A DNA stretch of 64,000 nucleotides. Origin: Sabellastarte sp. h YS-2021. Its lineage: Eukaryota > Annelida > Polychaeta > Sabellida > Sabellidae. The notes beneath the pieces are model-generated. The model did not search any database. It was not told the origin of the DNA and saw only the letters and a list, made by a program, of their open reading frames with translations. Where the stretch lies: assembly GCA_964017235.1 (NCBI GenBank), contig OZ024935.1:3720001-3784000 (forward strand), given 5' to 3'. Shown here piece after piece: positions 34,701-46,178 of this stretch; within the stretch, counting starts at the first letter, position 1, and every line of letters starts with the position of its first letter. The translations under genes were made by a program, and so were the position numbers.

Positions 34701-35420
34701 TCTAATCTACTGCTTTGCAGGCGCAATATCTTCCCCACTAAGGGGAACTCAGTGCGCTAGTTAACAAAAATCATTTTCTTATAAGGACAGTCGAGGGGCA
34801 TTCAAGGTCAGTGCACCAGTTTTGTGGGTGAGACCGAGAGAGAAGGAGACTAAGTTGGGAAGCTAGAGTTGAACAGGTGGGTTTTGAGGTGTTTCCTGAA
34901 AGATGCGACAGAGGGACTGTTTCTTATTTGGAAGGGGAGAGAGTTCCAAAGAACTGGGGCATAGTGACTAAAATAATTTGAGAAGTGTTTAATTGATTTA
35001 TGAACTCTACGGTCAAAAGTGGAGGTATGAAGGAACTTAAGTTTAGGGGTACTTCATCTAGTTTTTCTAAAGGAAGTGTAGGGGTGGATTAGTTCTCTTA
35101 GGTAAACAGGCTGACCTTGGTTGAGGATTTTGTATGTAATGAGGCCTAGTTTGAATTGTACCCTATACCTAACTGGAAGCCAATGGAGTTTTTTCAGTTG
35201 GGGGTGATGTGAGAAAATTTTGAGGAACAGGTGATAACCCTGCAGAGTGAGTTTTGCACTAGTTGCAATCTTCTTAGCTCAAAGTCTGTGAGTGATAGAA
35301 ACAGGGAATTGCAGTAGTCCAATCTGCTGCTGACCAAGGCATTGGCTAAAAGAACTGATGTTTTAAGGTCTAGAAGAGGGCGTATTCTGTAGAGGTCTCT
35401 TGCATGAGCTCTAGTGGACT

Positions 35421-36374
35421 TTATGACCTGTGACACATGGTCGGAGAATGTGAAATTGGAGTCAAACACCACTCCGAGGTTCTTGACACTTTGTGCTGGT
35501 TAGACCTGATTACCAAGAATATTGATTGGAAAGTGAGGAAGGAATTGTTTACGTTGTTTTTCGAACCTATCAAAATGAACTCGGTTTTATCAGGGTTGAG
35601 TTTTAATTTATTAGTGAAGTTTTGGATGTCGTTTAGGCAATTTTTTAGTTTTTGTACAGAGTGAAAAAAATTTGCTGGAGAGAGTGAAATGTATAGTTGA
35701 GTGTCATCGGCATAGAAATGGTAATTGATGCTACTATGAGATTGAATGATAGAGCTGATTGCGTTGGTGTAAAGGGAGAAAAGAATTGGACCAAGGACGG
35801 AGCCCTGGGGGACCCCATGCTGAAGGGCAACGGGATTTGAGAGTGTGCTGCCTACCTTGATCGAGTGTGTCCTTCCCGACAGGTATGATTTGAACCAGCC
35901 GAGTGCCAGTTCACTGATTCCATAGTAACCATTAAGTCTGTCCAGGAGAATAGTGTGATCAATGGTATCGAAAGCGGCGGAGAGATCTAGAAGGGTGAAG
36001 GCTGTAACAGACCCTTTGGCCATGTTGAGAAGAATATCATTATGAATGTTAAGGAGGGCACTTTCAGTAGAATGGTGTTTTCTATAAGCCGACTGGAAGG
36101 CAGTCATCAGGCCAGCTTCATCAAGGTGAGTTTGTAGGTGGGCTGCTACTACCCTTTTAAGTATCTTTGAAATAAAGTTTAGATTGGAAACAGGCCTGTA
36201 ATTTTTAAAAACTTCCTTGTCTGAGGATGATTTTTTGAGAATTGTGGTTACATGGGCCTGCTTAAAGAAATTAGGACACATACCTTGTGCTAGAGAGGCG
36301 TTGATTATTGAGGTGATGGGGGTAATAAGAATATCCAGGAATTCAAGAACAAGAAAAGTGGGCCAAGGGAACAT
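35421..36374 (-). pseudogene. LINE reverse transcriptase segment
   Basis: This 317-codon frame carries NYRPVSNLNFISKILKRVV (RT 1-2), [17 protein letters not shown] (motif A), [14 protein letters not shown] (motif B), [15 protein letters not shown] (motif C) and [15 protein letters not shown]. The final 30 residues are out of frame. The true continuation (SNFTFSDHV, RDLYRIRPLLDLKTSVLLAN) lies in 35472-35194. Confidence 0.78.
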
Positions 36375-36699
36375 GATTTAGTGGGAGAGTCTTGAATGAT
36401 TTTGGTGACCTGCTCTTCAGTTACAGCAGAGAAACAGGCGAATGTGGGTGGAGGAGAGTCTTGGGTGACGTGTCGGAAACCGATTGAGGCAGAGAAAACT
36501 GAGTGTATTTTTTCGATTTTTTTCTGTAAAGAACTCGACAAATCTGTCAGTCAAAAGCTTTGGGGGGTTAATAGATGGGAGAATCTTTGCTGGGATTCTG
36601 TGTAGCACATCACCCAGGACTGGCCATAGTTTTTGTGGGTCATGGTGATTGTCCCGAATTTTTTCTTTGAGGAATTCAGATTTGGCCTGCATGCAGATT

Positions 36700-37929
36700 T
36701 TATTGTACTTTCTGCATGTATTGGGATCTATTGAAGGTAGATTTATTTCGGTGCCAAATACGTTCAAACAAACGCTTGGTCTCCTTTGCCGCAATTACCG
36801 CTTCATTAACCCATCTTGGGATGTACTTCGCCTTGGTATTTTTGGTGTGTGGTGGTGCATATTTGTCAATAAGGGTGGACAAAGTAGTATGATATTGTTC
36901 ATAAAGAGTGTCAGCCTCCTTGGAAGGATTATTAAGTAGTTCAGAAGCGAGGAGATCTGTTTTCAATTTGTCTTTATCAATTTTATGGTATTTACGAAAG
37001 GTGACAGTAGCCTTGGTTTGGAGTATAGGGGTTGAGAGATTGAGGGTAAAACTAATTGAAAAGTGGTCGGAAAAGGCATCAGTAGTATGGACATTGGAAA
37101 TATAGTCATTGTTAGATTTGGTTAATACCTGGTTAAGTGTATGTCCATGAATGTGAGTTGGAAAGTTAACTTTCTGGGTTAAATCAAATGAATCAATCAA
37201 AGAATGAAAGGTTTTTGAATTTGAACATATTGTTTCGAGGTGAAAATTGAAGTCGCCGATGATCACCAGATTTTTCATGGTATGATGAATATCCTCGAAA
37301 AGTGACTGAAACTGGTCAAAAAAGGATGTAGTACTGGAGGACGGAGGTCTATATATATTCAGGAAGTAAAAGGATTCTTTGTGAAGGGTTATCTTGAGGA
37401 GGAAATTTTTGAAGGTGGTGCAGGTCTTTGTTGGAACTACGGAAGGATCCAATCCGTCTTTGTCAAAAAAGCCCAATCCTCCACCGTGACGGGCCGCTCG
37501 TGGCTGTTGATAGAGTTTGTAGCCTGGTGGGGTAATTTCGGACAGATTTGCACTTGTGGTGTCAGGTCTTATCCGGGTCTCAGACATGGCGAAGAGATCG
37601 GTGTCATTATCAGAAATAAATTTTGCAATGGCAGGATATTTGTTGTGTATTGATCTAATGTTTGCACAGGTGACCTTTGGACACCTGGGTGGTCCTGGGT
37701 TTGGGTTTATGTCACCAGCAAGCAGGAGTAGGATGAAAAGACGAAAAGGTGGTAGGGCAGGTGGAATTGAGATTGTAGATTTGATGATAAAATGTAGACA
37801 GAAGGTGGTGGTGGGGGGTTTGAAGGGGCAGAAACTGACGACATCAGGGCACTTAATGCTTGAGTTGCTATGGTGCTGATATGAAGCAATAACTGGTTGG
37901 ATTGCCAGTAAAAGATATAGGAAAATCAT
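36700..37929 (-). pseudogene. LINE endonuclease ORF with 2A-like motif
   Basis: This is an uninterrupted 409-codon frame. Residues 1-20 are hydrophobic. Residues 66-80 read LLLLLAGDINPNPGP, which resembles ribosome-skipping 2A peptides except for Asn where the usual Glu stands. Residues about 85-310 form an AP-endonuclease-type domain with its N, E, D/N and H catalytic positions (NIRS, SET, GDFN, SDH). The RT part continues in other frames after 36700. A 2A junction would release a short leader peptide from the replicase. Confidence 0.75.
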
Positions 37930-37971
37930 GTTTGAGGTCTTTAGAGTGGATTAGATTAGAGTGGATTATCT

Positions 37972-38295
37972 GCCACTGTGGCCTAGCGGGTAACACACTT
38001 GTCTAGGAACTCAGAGGACATGGGTTCAATCCCAGGCACAGGTAGATACATAGTGGCTCGGATGACCACTTAAAATGGCGGCCCTCTGTCATTAGGTCCT
38101 ATCTCCAGTGGCAGGTTAAAGAACCTCAAGGACGTTGATAAATGGTCATCCTTGAGCCTCTATCTTCCAGTTAGGGGAATGTCAGTTACTTGTGAGTTGG
38201 GGCTGTACCTGAACAGTCGGATTGGTAAATAGCGCTTTGAGTCCTGTTGTATATGGAGATATTGCGCTGAGTATAAATACATAATAATAATAATT
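37972..38295 (+). mobile_element. tRNA-derived SINE (family C)
   Basis: It has an A-box TGGCCTAGCGGG and a B-box GGTTCAATCCC at tRNA spacing. A non-tRNA body follows, ending TGGAGATATTGCGCTGAGTATAAATA and an (AAT)n tail. The 3' end resembles the 3' ends of CR1/L2-like LINEs in this window (GAAGATATTGCGCCTG; GGAGATTAAGCGCTATAAA), suggesting it uses their machinery. Confidence 0.8.
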
Positions 38296-38504
38296 AGAAT
38301 GGTTTGGTGGCTTTGAGTTTTGAGTTTGATGATCCCCGATAACGGGTAATGTGAGCGATAAAAGGGGATCAAACGATAAAGTGGGCAGTTTGCATGTCTA
38401 AATCTCAATAAACTATGTCAGAAGGGGGTAGATTAAAAGATTTTTATATTAGTTCTTTCAATAGTAGCACCAAGGCAGAGTAAAGTGAGGTTATTTCATT
38501 TTTA

Positions 38505-38990
38505 GCTATATGATCTGTTGGTGGAAGAGGTGGAGGCCTTTTCTGGATCTCAAGCTGACCTTGAGGGTGCAGCTGACGATTTGTTTTCATACCCTGCACG
38601 TCTCCAACCCTTGCGGTTTTGAGTCTTTGTCATTAAAGACTTCACAAACCAAAACTGTCACACAAACCCCAGGTACAGCTTTACAGAATAAAATAGAAAG
38701 CAAACTAGAAAAATCCCTGGGTCAACATATTAACATCCAACTTCAACAACAAATGGAGTGTTTTCAATCTTCCATGCTGGAGGCAATGAAATCTCTCAGA
38801 GATGAGATGCAGGCTATGAAAAAGGCCTCTGAGGTGGAGGTAGATGAGACCTTCGCTTCAGTTCCTAAAACTGGGCCAGCAAAATGCCTGATCCTATCAC
38901 ACATCCGAACACTCGGATATCATCCGATCACTCGGATGTTAAACCCATGGGGGGGGGGGGGGGGGGGGGGGGGGCACCTCCACTGCAGCA
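38505..38990 (+). pseudogene. DIRS-like ORF1 C-terminal fragment with coiled coil and a poly-G run
   Basis: LYDLLVEEVEAFSGSQADLE is followed by a stop and a frame change. Next come TPGTALQNKIESKLEKSLGQ and an amphipathic Q/M-rich coiled coil (QQQMECFQSSMLEAMKSL), then a frame change into PDPITHPNTRISSD and a 26-base G run. The composition is gag-like. No RT follows within 1 kb. This may be the continuation of 34461-34700. Confidence 0.45.
38949..38974. repeat. G26 homopolymer
   Basis: Twenty-six consecutive G on the + strand. It would encode polyglycine in any frame and could form G-quadruplexes. Homopolymers this long are also commonly mis-sized in assemblies. Confidence 0.9.
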
Positions 38991-39469
38991 AGTCTTCAGG
39001 AGTCTAATCCCAGGGTCTAGGTATTTGCTTACTTCTCCAGGATGTTATGGTAAGGTCTTTTCTCCATCATTGATGTATTTAACTGTATAATGTATTTGGT
39101 GTTTATCAGTGTACCATAATCTCATATTAGGGTGGCAAACTGAGATTGAAGTCTTAGGGCTGATATTTATGGCAGTGATGCCCATGGGGGCTATTCTTGA
39201 GTGAGATCGGCTGCACTCTCCTCTATCCAAACATCCAGACCCGTACTGTCATTCATTAACATTTGTTTTTTGGCTTATTACAGGCCCAATTTTCAGAACT
39301 GGGGTTCTGTAACCGGGACTCAGACTGGTAATTTGGCAATACTTTGGTATATATTTTAATTCTAAATTCAAGAAAAATAGACTACATACTAAATCCTGAC
39401 ACCCCCTACCAAAGTTACAACTGTAAGGTCTGATCAACATACAGTTTATTCTGATCCCTGGCAGCAAGA

Positions 39470-39985
39470 TTATCCCCTGGGTGGTCTCCATTGGACTTAC
39501 TACTGCCTTGTATTGACCCTCATTTGTCTGGACCCCTTGGGTGGTCCCCCAAGGGAGGTTTCCATGAGATGTGAACTTATGAGCCATTGGGATAGGTAGG
39601 ACTAGGCTGCCCCTAGTTCCCCCTCTGGAATTTGTCTTTTGACTTTCTACAAGCTTTGGTTATCTCTGGAGTGGTCTCCCCGAGACTTATTTTTGCTTGA
39701 ACCACTTTGACCTCTCTTGACCCTGACCCCTTAAGACTGTTCACCTTAAGGAAGTTATCCCTCTGGATTGATATAGGTCTTGAGATTTTGAGCTCTTTCA
39801 TTTCGCAGCCTCTAGATTTTTTCGAGCTTGGTCTCCTCGGAACTTACTAGCACTTGATTCAATCATGACATTCTGTGGCCTGGACCCCTGTAGGTTGTCC
39901 CACATTAGGGAGTTTCAATTATGGATATAGGCCTCCGTGATCACAGGATAGGTTGGGCTGGGCAGACCCCAGTTCCCCATCTCAA
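39470..39985. repeat. Diverged tandem repeat, three units of about 160-190 bp
   Basis: Units start at GGTGGTCTCC (about 39479), AGTGGTCTCC (39669) and TTGGTCTCCT (39827). Each runs through (A/G)GACTTACT, a TTGACC or ATGACA block, CTGGACCCCTT-G-TGGT, AAGGGAGTTT and GGATATAGG, and ends near GACTAGGCTGCCCC-AGTTCCCC. The function is not evident. Confidence 0.55.
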
Positions 39986-40104
39986 ATTTGTAACATATCA
40001 AACATGACAGTGGTTCACAGAGCTTGACCTCGACACCGTACCAAACTGACCTTTATCCTAACACTGTACTAACAAAGTATATTATTATGTGCATTATGTA
40101 TTAT

Positions 40105-40225
40105 GTTAACACACTCATCTCCCACATCTGAGGTCCTTGGTTAAACCTTGGACTGGACCCTATGTGGGAAAGCTGGTAGTTTCTTACTGATGCAATTTTA
40201 TAATGCAGAATCTTGGCCAACTAGT
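40105..40225 (+). repeat. Old SINE (family A) fragment
   Basis: A degenerate B-box (CTTGGTTAAACCTTGGA) is followed by GTGGGAAAGCTGGTAGTTTC and a TAATGCAGAATCTTGG block, matching the body of the SINE at 40270-40507 in the opposite orientation. Confidence 0.5.
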
Positions 40226-40269
40226 ATGTACTGGTTTCCACTGCCCTTAAAATTACCCGTCCTGATATA

Positions 40270-40507
40270 TTTAGTTACTTATTTGGGGTTTTATGTTGCT
40301 TTCAACACTGTACAGGTCATATCACGGCAGGTAGTTGGAAGGGCAGAGGAAACCAGTACATACAGTTTGTCAGGGCTCTGTACTGTAAACTGCTGACCAA
40401 CAGCAAGCAACAACCAGCTTTCCCACTTCAGGCCGTTCCGGGAACCGAACCCGGCCTCAGAGGTGGGAGGCGAAAGTGTTACAACTCTGCCACTGTAGCC
40501 CCTCATC
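40270..40507 (-). mobile_element. tRNA-derived SINE (family A), most complete copy
   Basis: On the minus strand it starts GGGGCTACAGTGGCAGAGTTG (A-box region), has a perfect T-arm CCGGG-TTCGGTT-CCCGG containing the B-box, then GTGGGAAAGCTGGTTGTTGC and CAGTTTACAGTACAGAGCCC, and ends AAAACCCCAAATAAGTAA. It is the reference copy for the truncated insertions at 23855-24028 and 48793-48908. Confidence 0.8.
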
Positions 40508-40509
40508 AT

Positions 40510-42070
40510 GATGTAACCAGTACAAGGTGTTGAAAGTGGGGTAAAAATAAATAAACTCAAATACTTTTAAAGGGTATCAGTTGATAATTTAACATAAATA
40601 TAGGAAAAAGCCACATACTCTGACAGTTTTATATTTTCTTAAGGCTTTTGCAAAGTAAGATGATCTGGCAGGCTCTGCCACAAGTTTCCTTTAGCTGATA
40701 AAAATGGTAAAAATACTTCAAAATTGGACTACATACAAGGAAATTATGTTTATTGTAACGTGAGATGTAAGCTATATACTGGCAATGATTACCATAGAAA
40801 ATTAAAAATATATTATTTTAATACATTATGTTTGTGTGTACAGACATGGAATACCTACTATGTTATTGTTTCATAAATTCTGGTAACATATTAAAGCAAT
40901 GTGAACAGAAACTTTAACCCACAGTACTGTTGCATATTTTGTACAGTACATACAATAACCTTTTGAATACATCCAAACAAGTTTAAGATACATGTTTTTC
41001 GACAAGAAGTGCATTTACAGCTACTCTTACATTTTTTTATAAATTCATAGTGTTTTGAACCTAAAAATAAGCCTAAAATAACTTGGGCTTTTACTTAAAT
41101 CACAATTGATTTTGGTATTTGTTAATAATTTATTAATTTCATGTCCTGTGTTTAAAGCTAATGGAATTTCTGAAATTGAGACTTTAAGTGACATCAAACA
41201 TTTTTCATGGAGGAACTTGAGCTTTGGTCTAAATAACTATGTCAGTTTAACAGGTTAGGATTTAATAGACTTTGGCCTGTAACACTTTTACAACTCACTA
41301 ACTTGTGTCAACAAGAGCAAAAACCTCTACCAAGGCTTAACACCTGTGTTATTTTTATCAGTAAAACGAGTAAAATGAAAACAACAGGACAGGATGAGCG
41401 CAGAACTTCCCCCAATGCATGTACAGTTAATATACTATGACCCAATCTCTCTTTTCTAAAGCAATATGACACAATAATGTGTTAGTGGAAAAATCCAGAT
41501 TTTTGACAATTTTTTGTATCCAGAAAGTCATCCAGATAACTCTAAAAATTTAATGAGATCTCTGTTATGAATTCTAACCACTAGAATTTGTGTAATCTTG
41601 GTAACAAACCAACAAATAAACAGTCATGACTGTAACACCTCCTTCAGTTAATATTTTTTGGAGTCAAAATATAATTCGGATCACCACCAAAATTTAAATT
41701 TAATCATGCGACATTGCAGACATGAAAAATCCGTTGCAAACAAACAGACAAAAAACCTACCTCAGATTACTTATCTCCTTGTCTAGAGACAATAACACAT
41801 GCGCACTTGAGCATTGATCCGTCACAAGTAGACAGTTATGTATATTGCTATGCCTCATTACTTCTAATAAGTAGGACAAAATCTGCAGGGACATTTCCTC
41901 TGTGTTTGCTACTTTGGCCTAAATAGGCTATGGTGCTGTTTATTTCTCATACTTGCAGATCATTCGATGAATATGATTGATTGGGATAAAGCATACCTTA
42001 ACACATTATTTACAGGTCATTTTTAATGGATAGTTACAGATAAAGGATGCTTTTTGTCAATTATCATTTA
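40510..42070. other. Intergenic sequence, no gene seen
   Basis: AT-rich. No ORF with a recognisable domain and no clear repeat structure. Confidence 0.4.
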
Positions 42071-42074
42071 TGTT

Positions 42075-42370
42075 TTTCAAGATTTTCAGAATTCAAATAC
42101 CACCAACTTGCAGACATTATGCACCAACTTTATCAAACTCTCTTACATTTGATAGAGGGGACCAATCCTTTCAGATACATATTAATACTCATATCTTTCA
42201 CTCAAGCTTTCTGACAGGTGTGATAGTATGTCCTGGTATTTCCTCCTCGATTCACAGTACCAACCCTACATTACTGATCTAGAATACCCTCTGTCACATT
42301 TTTGTCCATTCTTTGTTAGTTTATAGCACCAAGCAATGCACCAGCATATGATTAGATTTGATTAGATTAA
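42075..42370 (+). mobile_element. CR1/L2-like LINE 3' end, decayed
   Basis: Degenerate coding sequence (HYAPTLSNSL, then THIFHSSF) matches the C-terminal HYAP-LW and KTHLF-SSF blocks of the LINE at 11085-11805. It ends in GATTAGATTTGATTAGATTA. Confidence 0.6.
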
Positions 42371-44470
42371 TAATAAATACCTTTAACTGTAATACTGATT
42401 GAATCAACTTCTTATGTATAAAGCACCAATTTAAACCAAATGCCCTGATCAGTATAAATAAGAAAGATATTACAAATGTTTAAAACAAATGCGCTTATCA
42501 AGCTTAATAATAAGGCTGTTACAACATTAAAGATTTTTCAAGAAATTACTTTTCACTGACAAAGCTCATCAAAGTGGCCTGGCTTAATATCTTGAGAAGA
42601 TCCCCATGTGTCTGGCACACACATGTAAACAGACATACTGTCAGACCAATAACAAATTAATTTTGATCAGTGTCCTGAAAAAGGGACTGAATAGATCAGC
42701 TATTCTGCAGAGATCACAAACTGCAGAGTATGTACGTTTTCCCAGACAGAAAAAATAACCAGATATTAACAACAACAACAACAGCCTTATTTGTCCAATA
42801 GTTGTAAAGGGGCTTTCATACTGTAATAAATGGTTTGGAAATATTCTAGAATATCCACTTCTTTTGATTCCTGACCATTCCAGAGCAAAATGGTGTGATT
42901 TTCGGACTCCAGAGGGTCAATTCACCAACGGTATTAGTCAAATCTGAGGCTTAACCTGGTTATATTTACCAAAAGATTAAGCCTTAGAATGTGAGAAAGA
43001 CATTTGTTGATTATGGTCCCAGATGTTTCTCTCCACAAGTGATTCCAAAGTCATTTTGTTGAGTTTATCAGTACATCCTGGCATTTATGAATTTTTTCGT
43101 ATTTATTTTAGTTTCTTTAGAAACACTGAAAAATACCTTTACATTAACATGTGTTTTTGGCTGTAAAATAAACAGCACATATAATAACAGTATTGACTGG
43201 AAACCTGTCAATTAAAACTGACACTGAAAGGGCATAAAGTTTCACTTCGGAATGTGTTAAGGGCATCTCCGAACCTACACAGTCAGGAAAACCTCTTGGT
43301 AATAGACCAAGAACCAGACTAAATTCCTCTAACCAGTTTCTCTGCATTTCTAAGTGATTCCTTTGGGACTCCACCATTTGTAACAGTGCAACAGGGGATT
43401 AAGCAAATATTTGGAAGGACTAAGAAGTGCTATGCTATGTTTATACTTCTGTTCTGTATCGTCTCCAACTTATTTCTGACATTGTTAAAATTTCGACTGT
43501 ATGTATGCAGCAATTAATGTTGTACAATGTATATGGTACGTTGGGTCAAATGAGGTATAAGTATTCAAATTTACACTAAAAATACTAAATACACTTTTTT
43601 GTATATTATTATATATGCATATTAAATGGTTTATTAGGCATTGTATTGTATTTTGCATTTATACCCAATGCAATATCTCCTTGTACTGCAGGGCTCAAAG
43701 TGCTGTTTGAACCATCCCAACTATACAAGTATAGTCCAAGCTATCTGGTGGCTGGCATTACCCTAACGTATTGACAAATGCTCAGGGATTACCCTTATCT
43801 GGAGGTTCTTTAGGCTGCTCCTTTGGCTAGAACCATATGACTCCATTCAAAGGGTACATGTGAGGTACAATGTATCCTGTGCCTGAACCCACATTATCTG
43901 TGTTCCTAAGAGACTTGGTTAACCAAAAGGCCTCAGAGGCAGACAAATGGACACAAAATTTTGTGTGTGGGTGCCCATTGTAAAATAAAAATATACTTGT
44001 ACATGGCTTATCACTTTTGTGTACCATATTAGCCATTTTTTGCATGGGGTCCCATCAGAATAATATTTAAAAGAGAAATGAAACATACTGGCAATCAATA
44101 TCTTGTATAAATATATGTGCACAAGTACACACAGAGTTTTAGACCAAACTGGTTAAAGGAAGCTAGATGATAACTGCAAAACAGTCTGTGCTCTGCAAGT
44201 TCCTTCTAGTTTCATTGGTGGGTACACTGGGGCATGTTATTGGAGAAGTGTGAATTATGTACTACTCATATTGCCTGCTATTGGTATTACAACTGAACTA
44301 CACTAAATAATAAATTTATAAGAGTGTTACATGAAGCTCTTATTAGAAAGGGAGATATCTGTATTACCGTCAGTTCTTCAATAGATGTGTGTCTAGCAAG
44401 ATATCCTTTATCTACAAGGAAAGCTTGACTGCTATTCACAACTTTTTATTCATTTTATTTCTTTGTTTTT
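42371..44470. other. Intergenic sequence, no gene seen
   Basis: AT-rich, with an ACAACAACAACAACA patch near 42770. Several short frames lack recognisable domains. Confidence 0.4.
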
Positions 44471-44479
44471 TATGTGAAG

Positions 44480-44683
44480 TGGCAAGTCATGCCTAACTTT
44501 GCTAGGCTATCAAGAAGGCATTCAGTGGCTGTCCCCTGTGTCAAACACCTTTGTGAAATCAACAAAAATTCCAAATGTGTAACACCACTAAGCAAGGATG
44601 ATTTAATGGATAAATTTTATCACCAGATGAACAGCACTGAAGATGACTGCCGTAAAAGCCATGAATTGGACAAATTGATTCCA
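44480..44683 (+). CDS. Putative upstream exon of the kinesin gene
   Basis: A pyrimidine-rich tract ends in an AAG acceptor, and a textbook CCA|GTAAGT donor lies at 44684. The exon is 204 bp, phase 0 to phase 0, fully open. It contains ARLSRRHSVAVPCVKHLCE and a charged helix ending HELDKLIP. It lies 1.4 kb upstream of the first recognisable kinesin-tail exon, on the same strand. Its phase does not fit that exon directly, so a missing intermediate exon or an indel must be assumed. No domain is recognised with certainty. Confidence 0.45.
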
Positions 44684-46048
44684 GTAAGTGACTATTTTGT
44701 GCGAATTTTAGGAAGATCAACCATCATACTTTGGCTTCGTATTTTGGTATAAATGGAAGATATAGTTATATATTTACACTTACTTTGTGTAATTTTTATG
44801 GAAAAACTTTGCAAAATGACATATCTGGAAAAAAAATATCAAAAATAAATGTGACAATAAAATATAATTGTAGCATGAGTATTATATTGTTCATGAGTAA
44901 TACTTACTTCCACCAATGAGTTATTGTTTTCATGACTGTTTCTTTTCCCATTGGTTTGTTAGCATGACTCCTCAAATACTACCGGTTGGAACTTCCTGAA
45001 AATGGTTGAAGATGGGTCTTGGTCCAACTAAGATTTGTTTTCCATTTACAAATGATTACTCTACGAGTGCTTTGGTTACACTTGTTTTGTGTGTAGTGTA
45101 AAAGAAATGACATTTACTAAAAATATATATATATCAGATGAATAAGATAATATGACATGATTATTGCAAATATGTTTATGTTGCTTTGTGGTCATGAGTG
45201 ACAGTTTTTCTATGTGTCTATTGAGGGATGTTATACTTTTATTATCTCATTTTAATTCAATGATTTACAACCCTTAAAGACACTTTGTGTTGCCAGTGAT
45301 CTTTATGATTTCTGCCGGCAAGGAGCAGGTCACAGTGTTTAGATTTTGCTTGTACACTTTATCTTTTTATATATCAACTCAAATGCTTTACAAACTCTTT
45401 TGAGGAGGTCAAAATCATCTAGATATGACTATTACAAATATAGCATTAGGTTATCGGGAAAAATTGGGGAATTAGGGGAAGGCCAGGGTCTGGTTTAACT
45501 ATGATCTAGACTTAAAGTTATGACTTCCATTTTACAGTTTGGCTAAATCTGCTGTAATAGACCTAGCGGACATGACAAAGCAGGTAAACCTAGTTTAGGC
45601 TGAGTCTTTAGCTTAAGGTAAGACTACACGAGAGTGGGTTTAGCTTTTGTAAACCAAAGCCTAAATATGGCAGCAATGATTTTTCTCTTCTTAATAACTT
45701 GTAAGTAACAACAAGTAACCACATTTGTACAACGTCATATGAGAACAATTTCAAATCACAGAAATGTTTCATGTAAGAAATAACAAATGAATTTATTATG
45801 ACCCATTTTAATTGGTGGTAGTACAATGTCTGTATGAAACATGATCCCGAATTGGCACAGGATCAGTCAACATACAGCTTTTAAAACCCCAAATCAATCG
45901 ATTGATCAATCAATCATTCTTGTAAAAATCTTAATTTAGAAATTATGAAAACATTAACAGTGTTGTTATTATATCAGATGTAATATTGAATTATGAAACA
46001 TATTAGTTACATTCTCTATGTGTGCACTAGATAATAAATAAATCCAAG

Positions 46049-46178
46049 AAATAATTGCACTGGTCGAGGAAATTAACAACATTGCTTCAAGATTAAAGCA
46101 AGACAGAGAATTTGAAGTAATACTGATACCTGCAGAGTATAAAAAAGCCTTGAATGGTGACAAAAGGCAACAGAACAA
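46049..46178 (+). CDS. Kinesin tail exon 1 of window
   Basis: The acceptor is ATCCAAG and the donor GTTAGT. The exon encodes [18 protein letters not shown] and [12 protein letters not shown], matching the 'AEANAISEE...FEVxLxxPE' segment of KIF28-like proteins. It ends with two bases of a codon, whereas the next exon begins on a codon boundary. One G fewer in AACAAGTTAGT than the usual AAG|GTTAGT would explain this. Confidence 0.65.

Larger units (their letters stand above)
34688..37965 (-). mobile_element. Nearly full-length CR1/L2-like LINE with 2A-like peptide (minus strand)
   Basis: Minus-strand order: a hydrophobic N-terminus, a 2A-like DINPNPGP, an APE endonuclease, RT and C-terminal domain, then GAAGATATTGCGCCTGC and an ATTAGATTAGATTAG tail at 34688. 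Endonuclease residues are visible (SETRIRP, GGGLGFF, LNIYRPPS, IIGDFNFH, SDHFSISF). RT has [23 protein letters not shown] and FYADDTQL. Frameshifts near 36700, 36540, 36370 and 35440 break the ORF into four pieces. The 11085-11805 copy is the same subfamily. Confidence 0.85.

Noticed and set aside
36649..37879. Several + strand frames of 60-107 codons across the 34.7-38 kb LINE
   Set aside because: They are antisense shadows of the minus-strand endonuclease and RT frames, which show clear catalytic motifs.
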